Below the pieces are notes generated by a model. The model worked only from the letters and a program-made list of their open reading frames with translations. It did no database searches and was not told the origin of the DNA. A DNA stretch of 28,504 nucleotides from Bacillota bacterium (lineage in GTDB: Bacteria > Bacillota > Desulfitobacteriia > Desulfitobacteriales > JAJXUE01), in the NCBI GenBank assembly GCA_021786555.1, contig JAJYNB010000233.1:1-28504 (forward strand). Direction: 5' to 3'. Below, in pieces: positions 8,388 through 17,659 of the stretch (its first letter is position 1; each line of letters starts with the position of its first letter). A program made the translations under genes and the position numbers.

Positions 8388-9359
8388 ATGGCTAAGCCTC
8401 TTATGAAAGCGTTACAGATTACGGGTCCCGAAACCTTTTCCGTTATTGAAATAGAAATACCCGTCCCCAAGGACCACGAAGTATTGGTGGAAATTGAAAT
8501 TGTTGCGACTTGTCCCCGGTGGGATATTCATATGATGGCTGGGAGGGACATGTTCGACGCGCAAAAGTCCCCTCAATATCCATTGTACCCTGGTTTTCCG
8601 GGTCATGAGGCTGCAGGTACTGTAAGAGCGGTTGGCGCTGGGGTAAAGGACATTCAAGTGGGGGCTAGAGTTGCTGCGTTAGAACACGATTTACGGGGAA
8701 ACGGTGCATACGCACAATTTATTACTTATCAGGAATCGGATGTGCTTCTTCTTACCGAGAAAATCTCATTCAAACAAGCTGTTTCTTTTGAACTTCTGAA
8801 ATGCGTATATATCGGCATGACTCAATTCGATGATGTAAGAGGACGGAAAGTTGTTGTTTCCGGTTTGGGTCCTGCAGGGATACTAGCTATGCAAATAGCG
8901 AAAATGTGGGGGGCATCCGAAGTTGTTGGTATTGATTTGAGCGAACAGCGCCTCGAATATGTAAGAAGCCTGAATATCGGTGACGTTGTACACGCCGGGC
9001 AACTTGGCGACCGCCGTTTCGATTTTGGTTACGATTGTGTAGGCTTCGCCGCTTCCGTGCAAAATGTTTTGAATCATACCGATCAACACGTGGTAATCTT
9101 TGGCGTTCTGAAAGGCGAGGTAAAATATGGGAGCCAGCTTTGGTCGAAGTCGACCAAACTGGAATCCTACAAATACCGCAAGCCAACTCCGCGTGACCGC
9201 GAATTGCTGCTTGATCTCATAGCTAATAAAGGATTGAACACGGAGTGTATTCAAACGCATCATGTTCCATTTACGAGGTATCAAGAGGCTGTAGATTTAC
9301 TGAAATCCCAGCAAGCGATCAAAGTTCATTTTTATCCGCAAAAAGATTTTCAGGAATAG
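8388..9359 (+). CDS. Medium-chain zinc-type alcohol/polyol dehydrogenase
   Basis: This 323-aa protein belongs to the medium-chain dehydrogenase/reductase superfamily, which oxidises alcohols or polyols with NAD(P). Visible are a catalytic zinc Cys (Cys42 in TCPRWDIH), the GHE motif (72-74, in PGFPGHEAAG) and a Rossmann glycine motif (GLGPAG) near the middle, with an acidic IDLSEQR segment after beta-2 that favours NAD. The four-cysteine structural zinc loop is missing, making it shorter than classical alcohol dehydrogenases. Base composition is more AT-rich than the rhamnosidase gene before it. Its substrate is unknown; in this operon a sugar or an aglycone alcohol is likely. The start follows GGGGAGG. 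Confidence 0.75.
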   Translation: MAKPLMKALQITGPETFSVIEIEIPVPKDHEVLVEIEIVATCPRWDIHMMAGRDMFDAQKSPQYPLYPGFPGHEAAGTVRAVGAGVKDIQVGARVAALEHDLRGNGAYAQFITYQESDVLLLTEKISFKQAVSFELLKCVYIGMTQFDDVRGRKVVVSGLGPAGILAMQIAKMWGASEVVGIDLSEQRLEYVRSLNIGDVVHAGQLGDRRFDFGYDCVGFAASVQNVLNHTDQHVVIFGVLKGEVKYGSQLWSKSTKLESYKYRKPTPRDRELLLDLIANKGLNTECIQTHHVPFTRYQEAVDLLKSQQAIKVHFYPQKDFQE

Positions 9360-9374
9360 GAGGCTTACCCTGCT

Positions 9375-10358
9375 ATGAAAGCGAAAGCTGTCGTGTTTAC
9401 TGATCGGTTGAAGGTTGCCGTTCAAGCAGTGGATCTACCGGAACCCAAAAATGATGAAGTTGTGATAGATGTTGCATACTCCTGGATAAGTATTGGAACG
9501 GAGTCATCTTTTTTCAGAGGTGACAGGATCGGCGGCGAGAGATTGCGCAAGGAAAGCGATCCGCTGCCGTTTCCCCATGTCCCCGGTTATCAAAAAGTGG
9601 GTACGATACGATCTGTCGGGGCTGCTGTAACCGGTTTAGCGGTTGGAGATCGGGTTTTTGCTTCCATTAGCTGGGTTTCCAATATGTTTTTCAAAGCCGC
9701 GGGACATGTCAGTCCTGCAGTAACCCCGGCTAATCAAGTCTGGAAACTGCCAATAGAAGCAGATCCAATCGATTATGCGGGACTTGTCCTTACGCAGGTG
9801 GGATACAATTGCGGCAGCCGTCCTACCGTCCACAGCGGGGATTTGGCTATCGTTATTGGAGATGGTTTAGTCGGGCAGTGGACGGCGCAGACGCTGCGGC
9901 ATAGCGGCGCCAGGGTGATAGTATTGGGAAGGCATAACGAAAGGCTGCAGTTTTTGCCTCGTGGCATCGAGAGAATTAATACGAAGGAGACGCCTTTACA
10001 GGAGGCGCTCCAACAAAATAATGGGATTTCCATAGTGGTCGATACAGTCGGGGATATGCAAACGGTCAGGAACATTCAGCCTTTTATGAAGCGGAATAGC
10101 CATTTGGTATCGGCTGGTTTTTTAGCGGACACCGGACTTGTGGACATACAATCATTCAGGGAGCAAGAAATTACTTTGCATGCGCCATCCGGTTGGACAA
10201 AAGACAGAATGGATCAAACGCTGGACGGAATCAGGCAAGGATGGCTCCAAGTGTCAAACCTAATCACTCATCGGTACCCTGTCGACCAAGCAGAAGAAGC
10301 ATGGAACACGATATTGAAGAAAGAGCAGCCGTGCCTTGGGGTGATTTTGGAGTGGTAA
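9375..10358 (+). CDS. Medium-chain dehydrogenase/reductase lacking catalytic zinc ligands
   Basis: This 327-aa protein is a second MDR-fold oxidoreductase, 15 bases after the first and probably co-translated. The GroES-like N-terminal domain (PHVPGYQKVGTI, VGDRVFAS) and a Rossmann domain (VIGDGLVGQWTAQ) are clear. The catalytic Cys is replaced in the SWISIGTESSFFRG segment, and the GHE motif is changed to GYQ, so zinc-dependent alcohol oxidation of the usual type is unlikely. Similar proteins are often annotated as zinc-binding dehydrogenases or BchC-like oxidoreductases, names that say little. It may work with its neighbour on the same sugar derivative (inference). Confidence 0.65.
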   Translation: MKAKAVVFTDRLKVAVQAVDLPEPKNDEVVIDVAYSWISIGTESSFFRGDRIGGERLRKESDPLPFPHVPGYQKVGTIRSVGAAVTGLAVGDRVFASISWVSNMFFKAAGHVSPAVTPANQVWKLPIEADPIDYAGLVLTQVGYNCGSRPTVHSGDLAIVIGDGLVGQWTAQTLRHSGARVIVLGRHNERLQFLPRGIERINTKETPLQEALQQNNGISIVVDTVGDMQTVRNIQPFMKRNSHLVSAGFLADTGLVDIQSFREQEITLHAPSGWTKDRMDQTLDGIRQGWLQVSNLITHRYPVDQAEEAWNTILKKEQPCLGVILEW

Positions 10359-10455
10359 GTCGTAACGGTATTAGTCATTCTTTTCCCTTGGTTAGTGATG
10401 TAACCTGCAGCGAGATAGTGTTGTTACCTATACCACCGAAGTCAGGCTGGAAAGG

Positions 10456-11681
<1,226 letters not shown>

Positions 11682-11685
<4 letters not shown>

Positions 11686-13154
11686 GCATTCTCGCGTTTG
11701 ATGTGGGGGCGAGCAGCGGCAGAGTGCTGCTTGGGCAGCTGACGGACCGCAAGATCGAAGTGGAAGAAATCCACCGCTTTTCCAATGACCCGGTGCAAGT
11801 GGGCGATCACCTGCATTGGGACATACTTCGCTTGTTCCATGAAATTAAACAAGGCCTGCTCAAGGCCAAGCAGCAAGGAATTTCCCCACAGAGCCTTGCT
11901 ATAGACTCTTGGGCGGTAGATTTCGGCCTAATTGGCAAGAACGGGGAACTTCTCGGCAACCCTTACCATTATCGGGACCGGCACACGGATGGAGTAATGG
12001 AACGGCTTTTCGCCCTAATCCCCAAGTCTGAAATCTTCAAGCGCACGGGCATTCAGTTCCTTCCCTTCAATACCATTTACCAGCTGTATGCCTTAAGGCA
12101 AGCCGATTCTCCCCTGCTGCGGGAAGCGGACCATTTTCTGATGATTCCAGACCTTCTGCGCTACTTTCTGACCGGCGAAAAGTTAAGCGAATTTTCCAAT
12201 GCCACGACAACTCAACTGTATAACCCAAGCTTAGGGCAGTGGGATACGGAACTGTTGCAAAACGTGGGCCTGCCCGAGGCGTGGTTTGGGACAGTAGTCC
12301 AACCTGGCGAAAGAGTGGGGAAGTTGCGTTCTTCCATCAGTGCCGAGCTTGGAGTTGGAGGCATCACGCTTTTTGCGGCCGCCGAGCATGATACGGGGTC
12401 AGCCGTAGCGGCGGTTCCCGCCCTAGAACACACGTTCGCATATGTTAGCTGCGGTACTTGGTCATTATTGGGAACGGAGGTGGACCAGCCCGTTATCAGT
12501 GACTTGGCGTTGGAATTGAATTTTACCAACGAGGGCGGCGTCGGCGGAAGATATCGCTTGCTGAAAAATATCATGGGGTTGTGGCTTCTGCAGGAGAGCA
12601 AACACGAATGGGACAGAACAGGAATTTGTTATGCGTTCCCAGAATTAACTATGATGGCGGAAAAGACACAGCCTTTAACCTCTTTTATCGATCCGGATGA
12701 TCCGCTTTTTCTGCATCCAGGCGATATGCCCGCACGAATCCGGCAGTACTGCAGGCAAACCGCGCAGCAAATACCTGCGGAACCGGGAGAGATTGTCCGC
12801 TGCATTCTGGAAAGTCTGGCTTTGAAATACCGTTATGTACTGGAACTGACGGAACGTCTTTGCGGCCATGGGTTTTGTGGACTGCATATGGTAGGCGGCG
12901 GCATTCATAATACACTGCTGTGTCAATGGGCAGCGAACGCCAGCGGCAGACCGGTATGGGCAGGCCCGGCTGAAGCAAGCGCTATCGGCAACCTTGTTGT
13001 TCAGTGGCTGGCGCGAGGTGAATTTGCCGATATCTGGCAAGCGAGGCAGGTTATTTGGGAGTCGTTCCCGGTCGCCACCTATGAGCCGGAACAGCGGGAA
13101 CAATGGGAGGATGCTTATGGCCGGTTCAGGCAAGTCACGGGGTTGGCTGAATAA
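11682..13154 (+). CDS. rhaB: Rhamnulokinase (FGGY family)
   Basis: This 490-aa FGGY-type kinase should phosphorylate L-rhamnulose to L-rhamnulose-1-phosphate using ATP. The N-terminal phosphate-binding motif is FDVGASSGRVLLG (residues 5-17). The rhamnulokinase-type ATP region includes VSCGTWSLLGTE, and the adenosine region carries VGGGIHNTLLCQWAANA with the final GPAEASAIGN. Length fits the family. It starts with GTG in a GTGA overlap with the isomerase, implying coupled translation. Together with the isomerase it makes the substrate for the aldolase at 15261. The exact ketose cannot be proved from sequence, but the neighbouring RhaI-type isomerase makes rhamnulose the best call. Confidence 0.9.
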
Positions 13155-13175
13155 AGTTTGGAAAGAGGTGGGCTG

Positions 13176-13934
13176 ATGCTAGTTGCGGAACGGTACGAGA
13201 AAATTGTTCAGTTGGTGAACGAAAGACAAAGCGTTCGGGTTTCCGAATTAAGTGAGCTGTGTCAGGTGACGGAGGAAACGATAAGACGAGACCTGGACCG
13301 TCTGGAACAGGCTGGACGCTTACGCCGCACTCACGGAGGCGCAGTATACATCAAGGACCAGCAGCCGGAAACCCCGTATTTTGAACGGGAAGTTACGCAT
13401 GCAGATGAAAAGAAGCGGATTGCACAGGCCGCTATCAAACTTATTCAGCCTAATGACCGGATCCTTCTGGACGCGAGCACAACCGCTTGGTATATGGCAT
13501 CAAACCTGCCCGATATCCAGCTTACCGTGCTCACGAACTCCCTCAAGGTAGCAGCTGAACTAAGTACCAAAGAGAAAATTGAGGTCATCTCAACTGGGGG
13601 CTTGCTGGCAAAGAGATCCCTGTCCTTTGTCGGTCCTTTAGCAGAGCGGTCGCTGGACGCCTATCATGTGGATACAGTATTTCTGTCGTGCAAAGGCGTT
13701 CACCTGGAGCGGGGCATCAGCGAATCGAACGAACTGCAGGCACGAGTGAAGCAAAAAATGATCGGAATGGCCGATAAGGTCGTATTGCTGGCCGATTCAA
13801 GCAAGTTCGGGGCCCAGGCCTTCACTCGAGTAGCAGATTTGAATCAAGTGGATGTGATCATCACCGACCGCCTTATCTTACAGAACACGTTGGAGCGATT
13901 GGCGGACCGGTCAATATCTGTTGTCACAGTCTAA
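13176..13934 (+). CDS. DeoR/GlpR-family transcriptional regulator
   Basis: This 252-aa protein has an N-terminal winged helix-turn-helix (VRVSELSELCQVTEETIRRD, then LEQAGRLRRTHGGAV), which is the DeoR-family signature. A sugar-phosphate sensing domain follows (DRILLDASTTAWYMA, LTNSLKVAAEL, KVVLLADSSKFG). Such repressors usually bind a phosphorylated sugar intermediate and here probably sense rhamnulose-1-phosphate or DHAP (inference). I take ATG 13176, preceded by GAAAGAGGTGG at 13161-13171; an upstream in-frame start at 13158 would overlap that site. It is the last gene of the run that starts at 814, and probably controls this operon and perhaps the BMC operon. Confidence 0.88.
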   Translation: MLVAERYEKIVQLVNERQSVRVSELSELCQVTEETIRRDLDRLEQAGRLRRTHGGAVYIKDQQPETPYFEREVTHADEKKRIAQAAIKLIQPNDRILLDASTTAWYMASNLPDIQLTVLTNSLKVAAELSTKEKIEVISTGGLLAKRSLSFVGPLAERSLDAYHVDTVFLSCKGVHLERGISESNELQARVKQKMIGMADKVVLLADSSKFGAQAFTRVADLNQVDVIITDRLILQNTLERLADRSISVVTV

Positions 13935-13941
13935 ACTTTGA

Positions 13942-13958
13942 GCCAAACCTGGTTTGGC
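13942..13958 (+). terminator. Perfect inverted repeat after the regulator gene (weak terminator or operator)
   Basis: GCCAAACC, a central T, then GGTTTGGC form a perfect 8-bp inverted repeat 8 bases after the DeoR-type stop, followed by CCAATTTT. The short T-run makes it a weak terminator. The near-zero spacer also suits a dimeric protein binding site. I cannot decide between the two. Confidence 0.4.
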
Positions 13959-14010
13959 CCAATTTTCATTCGCGTTTGTGCCGCACCGAAGGGGCGGAAT
14001 GGAGGTAAAT

Positions 14011-14988
14011 ATGACATTAGATCCGCAAGTGGAAGCGTTTTTAAAACAATTTAATAGCCGGAAAACCGCTAACCCGATCTTAACACTGCCGCCGGCTGAA
14101 GCAAGAAAGGCCATGACTGACACTATGCTGTCGCTAATGGTTGACAAAAATGGAATTGAATCGGTGAACGAAGTCAGGGACTTGGCGATTCTTTGTCCCG
14201 GGGAACCGGTTAGGGTCCGTCTGTATCAGCCAAAAGGAAAAGGGCCCCATCCCGCACTTGTTTTCTATCACGGCGGTGGATGGGCCATCGGAAGTCTGGA
14301 CAGCAGTGACAGCGTTTGCCGAACTTTGTGCTCCCATGCGCAGTGCATTGTCGTTTCTGTGGATTATCGTTTGGCTCCAGAACATAAATTTCCTGCGGCC
14401 CTAGAAGATTGCTACAACGCCGTTCAATGGTTTTATGAACATGCGGCAGAATACGGAATTGACAGGGAACGAATTGCCGTCGGAGGAGAAAGCTCCGGAG
14501 GCAATCTTGCCGCTGCGGTTTGCATCCTGGCGCTGGAAAGAAATGCACCCCCGATCATTTATCAGCTGCTGATGATGCCCGCGACAGATCTGGCGCTTGC
14601 TTCGGAATCTGTCCAGCAATTCGGGGAAGGGTATTTCCTCACCCAAGAAGCTATGGAGGTTTTTGGAAAGTATTATATTAACTGCGAGGAAGATATCCTT
14701 AATCCGCTCGTTTCCCCACTACGAATCGAAAATCCGTCAAATCTGCCTCCAGGGCTCGTTATTACTGCGGAGTACGATCCACTAAGGGATGAAGGCGAAG
14801 CCTATGCTCATAAGCTTCGCGATGCCGGTGTGCCAATGGTCTGTAGACGCTATCAAGGTGCGATTCACGGTTTTACATCTTTGGTGAGCTTGGAACTCGG
14901 TAGGCAGGCGTTGCAAGAGACGGCCATTTCGCTGCGCGTTGCATTCGGTGACGACATCCAGGATAGCGCTCAAACTGCCTCGGTGTGA
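14011..14988 (+). CDS. Alpha/beta hydrolase, HSL-type (family IV) esterase
   Basis: This 325-aa protein is a carboxylesterase of the hormone-sensitive-lipase type. The oxyanion motif HGGGW is at 87-91. The nucleophile elbow GESSGG puts Ser161 in GxSxG; the usual form is GDSAGG. The acid lies in the AEYDPLRDEG segment and the histidine in GAIHGF near the C-terminus. YRLAPEHKFPAALED (119-133) is the other hallmark. ATG 14011 is preceded by GGAGG at 14001-14005; the open frame extends upstream to 13954 without a good ribosome site. No signal peptide is visible. It may remove acetyl or other acyl groups from imported sugars (inference). A terminator follows 24 bases after its stop. Confidence 0.85.
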   Translation: MTLDPQVEAFLKQFNSRKTANPILTLPPAEARKAMTDTMLSLMVDKNGIESVNEVRDLAILCPGEPVRVRLYQPKGKGPHPALVFYHGGGWAIGSLDSSDSVCRTLCSHAQCIVVSVDYRLAPEHKFPAALEDCYNAVQWFYEHAAEYGIDRERIAVGGESSGGNLAAAVCILALERNAPPIIYQLLMMPATDLALASESVQQFGEGYFLTQEAMEVFGKYYINCEEDILNPLVSPLRIENPSNLPPGLVITAEYDPLRDEGEAYAHKLRDAGVPMVCRRYQGAIHGFTSLVSLELGRQALQETAISLRVAFGDDIQDSAQTASV

Positions 14989-15011
14989 TTTTGGCCAGAC
15001 AGCAATTTTTT

Positions 15012-15038
15012 AACTCTCCAGGTAAGGAGAGTTTTTTT
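15012..15038 (+). terminator. Intrinsic terminator of the rhamnose operon
   Basis: AACTCTCC (15012-15019) pairs perfectly with GGAGAGTT (15026-15033) around an AGGTAA loop, and the T-run 15032-15038 completes a textbook rho-independent terminator. It separates the esterase and upstream genes from the BMC operon. Confidence 0.85.
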
Positions 15039-15260
15039 GTTGAGTTCTGATAGTCGGGTCAGACCCGAGTTCAGCACCGAAAAAAACAGTTTATACAGCG
15101 CTGGGGAAAATAAAGAAAAAAATAAACCACAATACCTTCTAGCTGCAGGATTTTCTTTGCTTTAGGTCGAATACAAACAAAAAACAACATTAACGGATAT
15201 TTTCGGGTAAGTGAGCGATCTTAAAGCACCTACCAGAAATCAGGAAAAGGGGTACGCTTA
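15039..15260 (+). promoter_or_regulatory. Leader/promoter region of the BMC operon, with an inverted repeat
   Basis: This gap must hold the promoter of the BMC operon. An inverted repeat TCGGGT-CAG-ACCCGA lies at 15054-15068. A loose promoter match (TTCAGC 15070-15075, 16-base spacer, TATACA 15092-15097) starts right beside it, so a protein bound there could block RNA polymerase. Both promoter boxes are weak. The rest (15098-15240) is A-rich with no clear structure. AAAAGGGG at about 15245-15252 is the ribosome site of the aldolase gene. Confidence 0.35.
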
Positions 15261-16070
15261 ATGCGGTCGGAATATCAGATCAAACAGGACATGGTTGAAG
15301 TGGGCAAAAGAATTTATCAACGTGGTTTTGTGGCATCAAACGACGGGAACATTAGTGTGCGAATAAGTGAAAACGAGGTTTTGACTACTCCAACCGGCAT
15401 CAGTAAGGGGTTTATGTCACCTGACATGATCATTAAGGTTGATATGAACGGCAAAGTTCTTGCCGGCAAACTGGAACCCTCTACGGAATTGAAGATGCAC
15501 TTGGACGTTTACAGAAACAGGCCTGATGTAAAGGCGGTAATACACGCTCATCCGCCAATCGCTACTGGTTTTGCAGTAGCCGGAATACCTTTGGACCGTT
15601 TTGTTTTGCCGGAGATCATTATTAGCCTGGGCACTATCCCAATCGTAAAGTACGGAACCCCGTCAACTGACGAAATACCTAATGCTGTACGCGAGTATCT
15701 GGACAGGCATGAAGCGTTCCTCCTCGCTAACCATGGCGCATTAACAGTTGGAACGGATCCATTTAACGCTTATTACAAAATGGAGTCAATGGAACTGTTT
15801 GCCCAAATCAGCTTGGCTGCCAGGCAATTAGGCAACGAGCGCGAACTGTCCGGACCTGAAGTGGACAAGCTGATGGAAGTACGCACTAAATTAGGGGTCG
15901 AGGGAAAACATCCAGGGTGTATGAATTGCGGCAAATGCACTTGTAAAGCTGAGACTGAACCTAAGGCGGCATCTCAACAGCCGGAAACGACTTTGGCTTT
16001 GGATGAGGGCCAGCTGACTCAAATTATCGCTGAAGTTGCTAAGAGTGTGATTGCCAAACTCAACCGGTAA
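15261..16070 (+). CDS. Class II aldolase (fuculose/rhamnulose-1-phosphate type) with BMC targeting tail
   Basis: This 269-aa zinc aldolase should cleave L-rhamnulose-1-phosphate or L-fuculose-1-phosphate into DHAP and L-lactaldehyde. Family residues are present: SNDGNISVR (26-34), the catalytic Glu76 in STELKMH, and zinc ligands His95, His97 (IHAHPP) and His158 (NHGA). Beyond the roughly 215-residue core there is a four-cysteine motif, Cys220-x2-Cys223-x2-Cys226-x-Cys228. A variable linker follows, then an amphipathic helix (248-269, LDEGQLTQIIAEVAKSVIAK) of the kind that targets enzymes into BMC shells. It is the first gene of the BMC operon. The upstream rhaI/rhaB genes favour rhamnulose-1-phosphate; use for fucose too is plausible. 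Confidence 0.88.
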   Translation: MRSEYQIKQDMVEVGKRIYQRGFVASNDGNISVRISENEVLTTPTGISKGFMSPDMIIKVDMNGKVLAGKLEPSTELKMHLDVYRNRPDVKAVIHAHPPIATGFAVAGIPLDRFVLPEIIISLGTIPIVKYGTPSTDEIPNAVREYLDRHEAFLLANHGALTVGTDPFNAYYKMESMELFAQISLAARQLGNERELSGPEVDKLMEVRTKLGVEGKHPGCMNCGKCTCKAETEPKAASQQPETTLALDEGQLTQIIAEVAKSVIAKLNR

Positions 16071-16090
16071 CCGAAGATAGGAGGTAACAA

Positions 16091-16360
16091 ATGTGCAGCC
16101 AAGCAGTGGGATTAGTTGAAGTCCGGGGACTGGTTGCTGCTCTGGAGGTAGCCGATACTGCCGTGAAGACGGCGGATGTGAAGATTATCGGTTGCGAGCC
16201 CACAAAGGGCAGTGGTCTGGTAGTAGTTAAAATCCGCGGTGAAGTAGGGGCTGTTCAGTCAGCGATAAGCGCAGCCTGTGAGGCTGTAGCCAGATTAACG
16301 CCGGTTTACGCGTTGCGGGTTATTCCGAGACCGCATACGGAATTGGCAGAGAAGTTATAA
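16091..16360 (+). CDS. BMC-H shell protein (divergent paralogue)
   Basis: This 89-aa single-domain BMC protein forms hexameric shell tiles. The fold signature is visible: GLVEVRGLVAALEVADTAVK at the start, KIRGEVGAV in the middle and RVIPRPHTEL at the end. It differs clearly from the two following paralogues. Its pore loop is GCEPTKGSG, with an added Thr-Lys and a Cys next to it, instead of EKIGSG. It therefore probably lines a pore with different charge. The start ATG 16091 follows AGGAGG about 10 bases upstream. Confidence 0.93.
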   Translation: MCSQAVGLVEVRGLVAALEVADTAVKTADVKIIGCEPTKGSGLVVVKIRGEVGAVQSAISAACEAVARLTPVYALRVIPRPHTELAEKL

Positions 16361-16391
16361 CGACCAACAAACATTTTGAGGAGGTAAACTA

Positions 16392-16691
16392 ATGAGCGCT
16401 CTAGGTCTAATTGAAACAAAAGGACTGGTTGCCGCAATCGAGGCTGCCGATGCCATGCTCAAAGCGGCAAACGTTACCCTTGCCGGGACAGAAAAAATCG
16501 GCTCGGGTCTGGTAACCGTGATGGTGCGTGGTGAAGTTGGAGCAGTCAAAGCTGCTACGGAAGCGGGATCGGCAGCTGCCGAAAGAGTTGGTGAAGTTGT
16601 GGCGGTGCATGTGATTCCAAGGCCTCATACCGATGTGGAAAAGATCCTGCCTGCAAACAAAAGTGCTGCCAAGGGTAAGGGAGTTGAGTAA
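16392..16691 (+). CDS. BMC-H shell protein, PduA-like
   Basis: This 99-aa BMC-H protein is close to the canonical PduA/EutM pattern: ALGLIETKGLVAAIEAADAM, the pore loop EKIGSG and HVIPRPHTDVEKIL. Six copies should form a flat hexagon with a small polar pore for aldehyde-pathway metabolites. AGGAGG stands directly before ATG 16392. It is very similar to the next gene, pointing to a tandem duplication. A short Lys/Gly-rich tail follows the domain. Confidence 0.95.
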   Translation: MSALGLIETKGLVAAIEAADAMLKAANVTLAGTEKIGSGLVTVMVRGEVGAVKAATEAGSAAAERVGEVVAVHVIPRPHTDVEKILPANKSAAKGKGVE

Positions 16692-16693
16692 TT

Positions 16694-16981
16694 ATGACTG
16701 GTGAAGCTTTAGGCATGATTGAAACCAAAGGATTGGTGGCAGCCATTGAGGCGGCCGACGTGATGTTAAAGGCAGCAAGCGTAACTTTGGCCGGCTACGA
16801 AAAAGTTGGATCCGGCCTGGTAACGGTCATGGTAAGAGGAGATGTGGGCGCTATCAAAGCCGCAGTAGATGCCGGCGCGGAAGCAGCACAGCGACTGGGA
16901 GAATTGGTTGCGGTTCACGTTATTCCCAGGCCTCATAGCGATGTGGAAAGGCTCTTGCTGGATAACAAATTAGGTGGATAA
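16694..16981 (+). CDS. BMC-H shell protein, PduA-like (tandem duplicate)
   Basis: This 95-aa BMC-H protein is nearly the same as its upstream neighbour over the whole domain (IETKGLVAAIEAAD, EKVGSGLVTVMVRGDVGA, VAVHVIPRPHSDVE). The differences are conservative and lie mostly on surface helices and the C-terminus. The ATG lies 2 bases after the previous stop, and AAGGGAGTTGAG at the end of the upstream gene supplies the ribosome site. Mixed or alternative hexamers with the neighbour are possible. Confidence 0.95.
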   Translation: MTGEALGMIETKGLVAAIEAADVMLKAASVTLAGYEKVGSGLVTVMVRGDVGAIKAAVDAGAEAAQRLGELVAVHVIPRPHSDVERLLLDNKLGG

Positions 16982-16994
16982 GGAGTAGTAACCG

Positions 16995-17654
16995 GTGGAA
17001 CAGGCAAAGTTGGTTGAGCTGATCACCAGGGAGGTTCTAACCCAGTTGGGAAGCTTCTCCAGGAGTTACACACATGCCAAACTGGTTTCGGTTCAGGTTT
17101 CAGTACGCCATCTTCACTTGGCGCAACCGGAAATAGACACTTTATTTGGCAAGAACTATCACCTAACCAAGCAGAGAGACTTGTACCAGCCTGGCGAGTT
17201 TGCCGCTGAAGAGGTAGTTACCTTGGTTGGCAGCAAACTCCGGTCCATCGCTAATGTCCGAGTGCTCGGTCCCGTGCGGCAGCGCACCCAGGTGGAGATA
17301 TCCAGGACTGATGCAATTTCTTTAGGAATTGATGCTCCTGTGCGACGGTCCGGGGAACTGGACGGTTCGGCGGCTGTCACCTTAGTAGGCCCTAAAGGAT
17401 CGATCACCTTGGCTGATTGCTGTATAGTTGCTAACCGTCACATTCATATCAGCACGGTTGAAGCACGACAATGGGATCTTCAGGCTGACGATGTCATTAC
17501 TGTAAAAGTGCTGGGCAGCAAAAAAACGATATTCGGTGATGTCCAGGTGAGGGTAGGAGACAACTTCAAGCTTGTTATGCACATCGATACCGATGATGCG
17601 AATGCGGCAGATATTATCTGCGGCACCCAGGTTGAAATATTGGAGAAGGAGTGA
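16995..17654 (+). CDS. pduL: PduL-type phosphotransacylase
   Basis: This 219-aa enzyme moves an acyl group between CoA and phosphate, recycling CoA inside the compartment. Two PduL repeats carry the zinc-binding histidines: SVRHLHL (His39, His41) and NRHIHIS (His149, His151). A further His196 lies in MHIDTDDANA, the usual C-terminal signature. The N-terminal helix EQAKLVELITREVLTQL is a typical BMC encapsulation peptide. The start is GTG 16995 after AAGGAGTAG. In this pathway the expected reaction is lactyl-CoA to lactyl-phosphate (inference); propionyl is the classical Pdu substrate. Confidence 0.92.
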   Translation: MEQAKLVELITREVLTQLGSFSRSYTHAKLVSVQVSVRHLHLAQPEIDTLFGKNYHLTKQRDLYQPGEFAAEEVVTLVGSKLRSIANVRVLGPVRQRTQVEISRTDAISLGIDAPVRRSGELDGSAAVTLVGPKGSITLADCCIVANRHIHISTVEARQWDLQADDVITVKVLGSKKTIFGDVQVRVGDNFKLVMHIDTDDANAADIICGTQVEILEKE

Positions 17655-17659
17655 ACGCC

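Noticed and set aside
15148..15160. GG...GC pair resembling a sigma-54 promoter before the aldolase gene
   Set aside because: The spacing between GG and GC is 9 bases instead of 10, and the flanking bases do not match the consensus.
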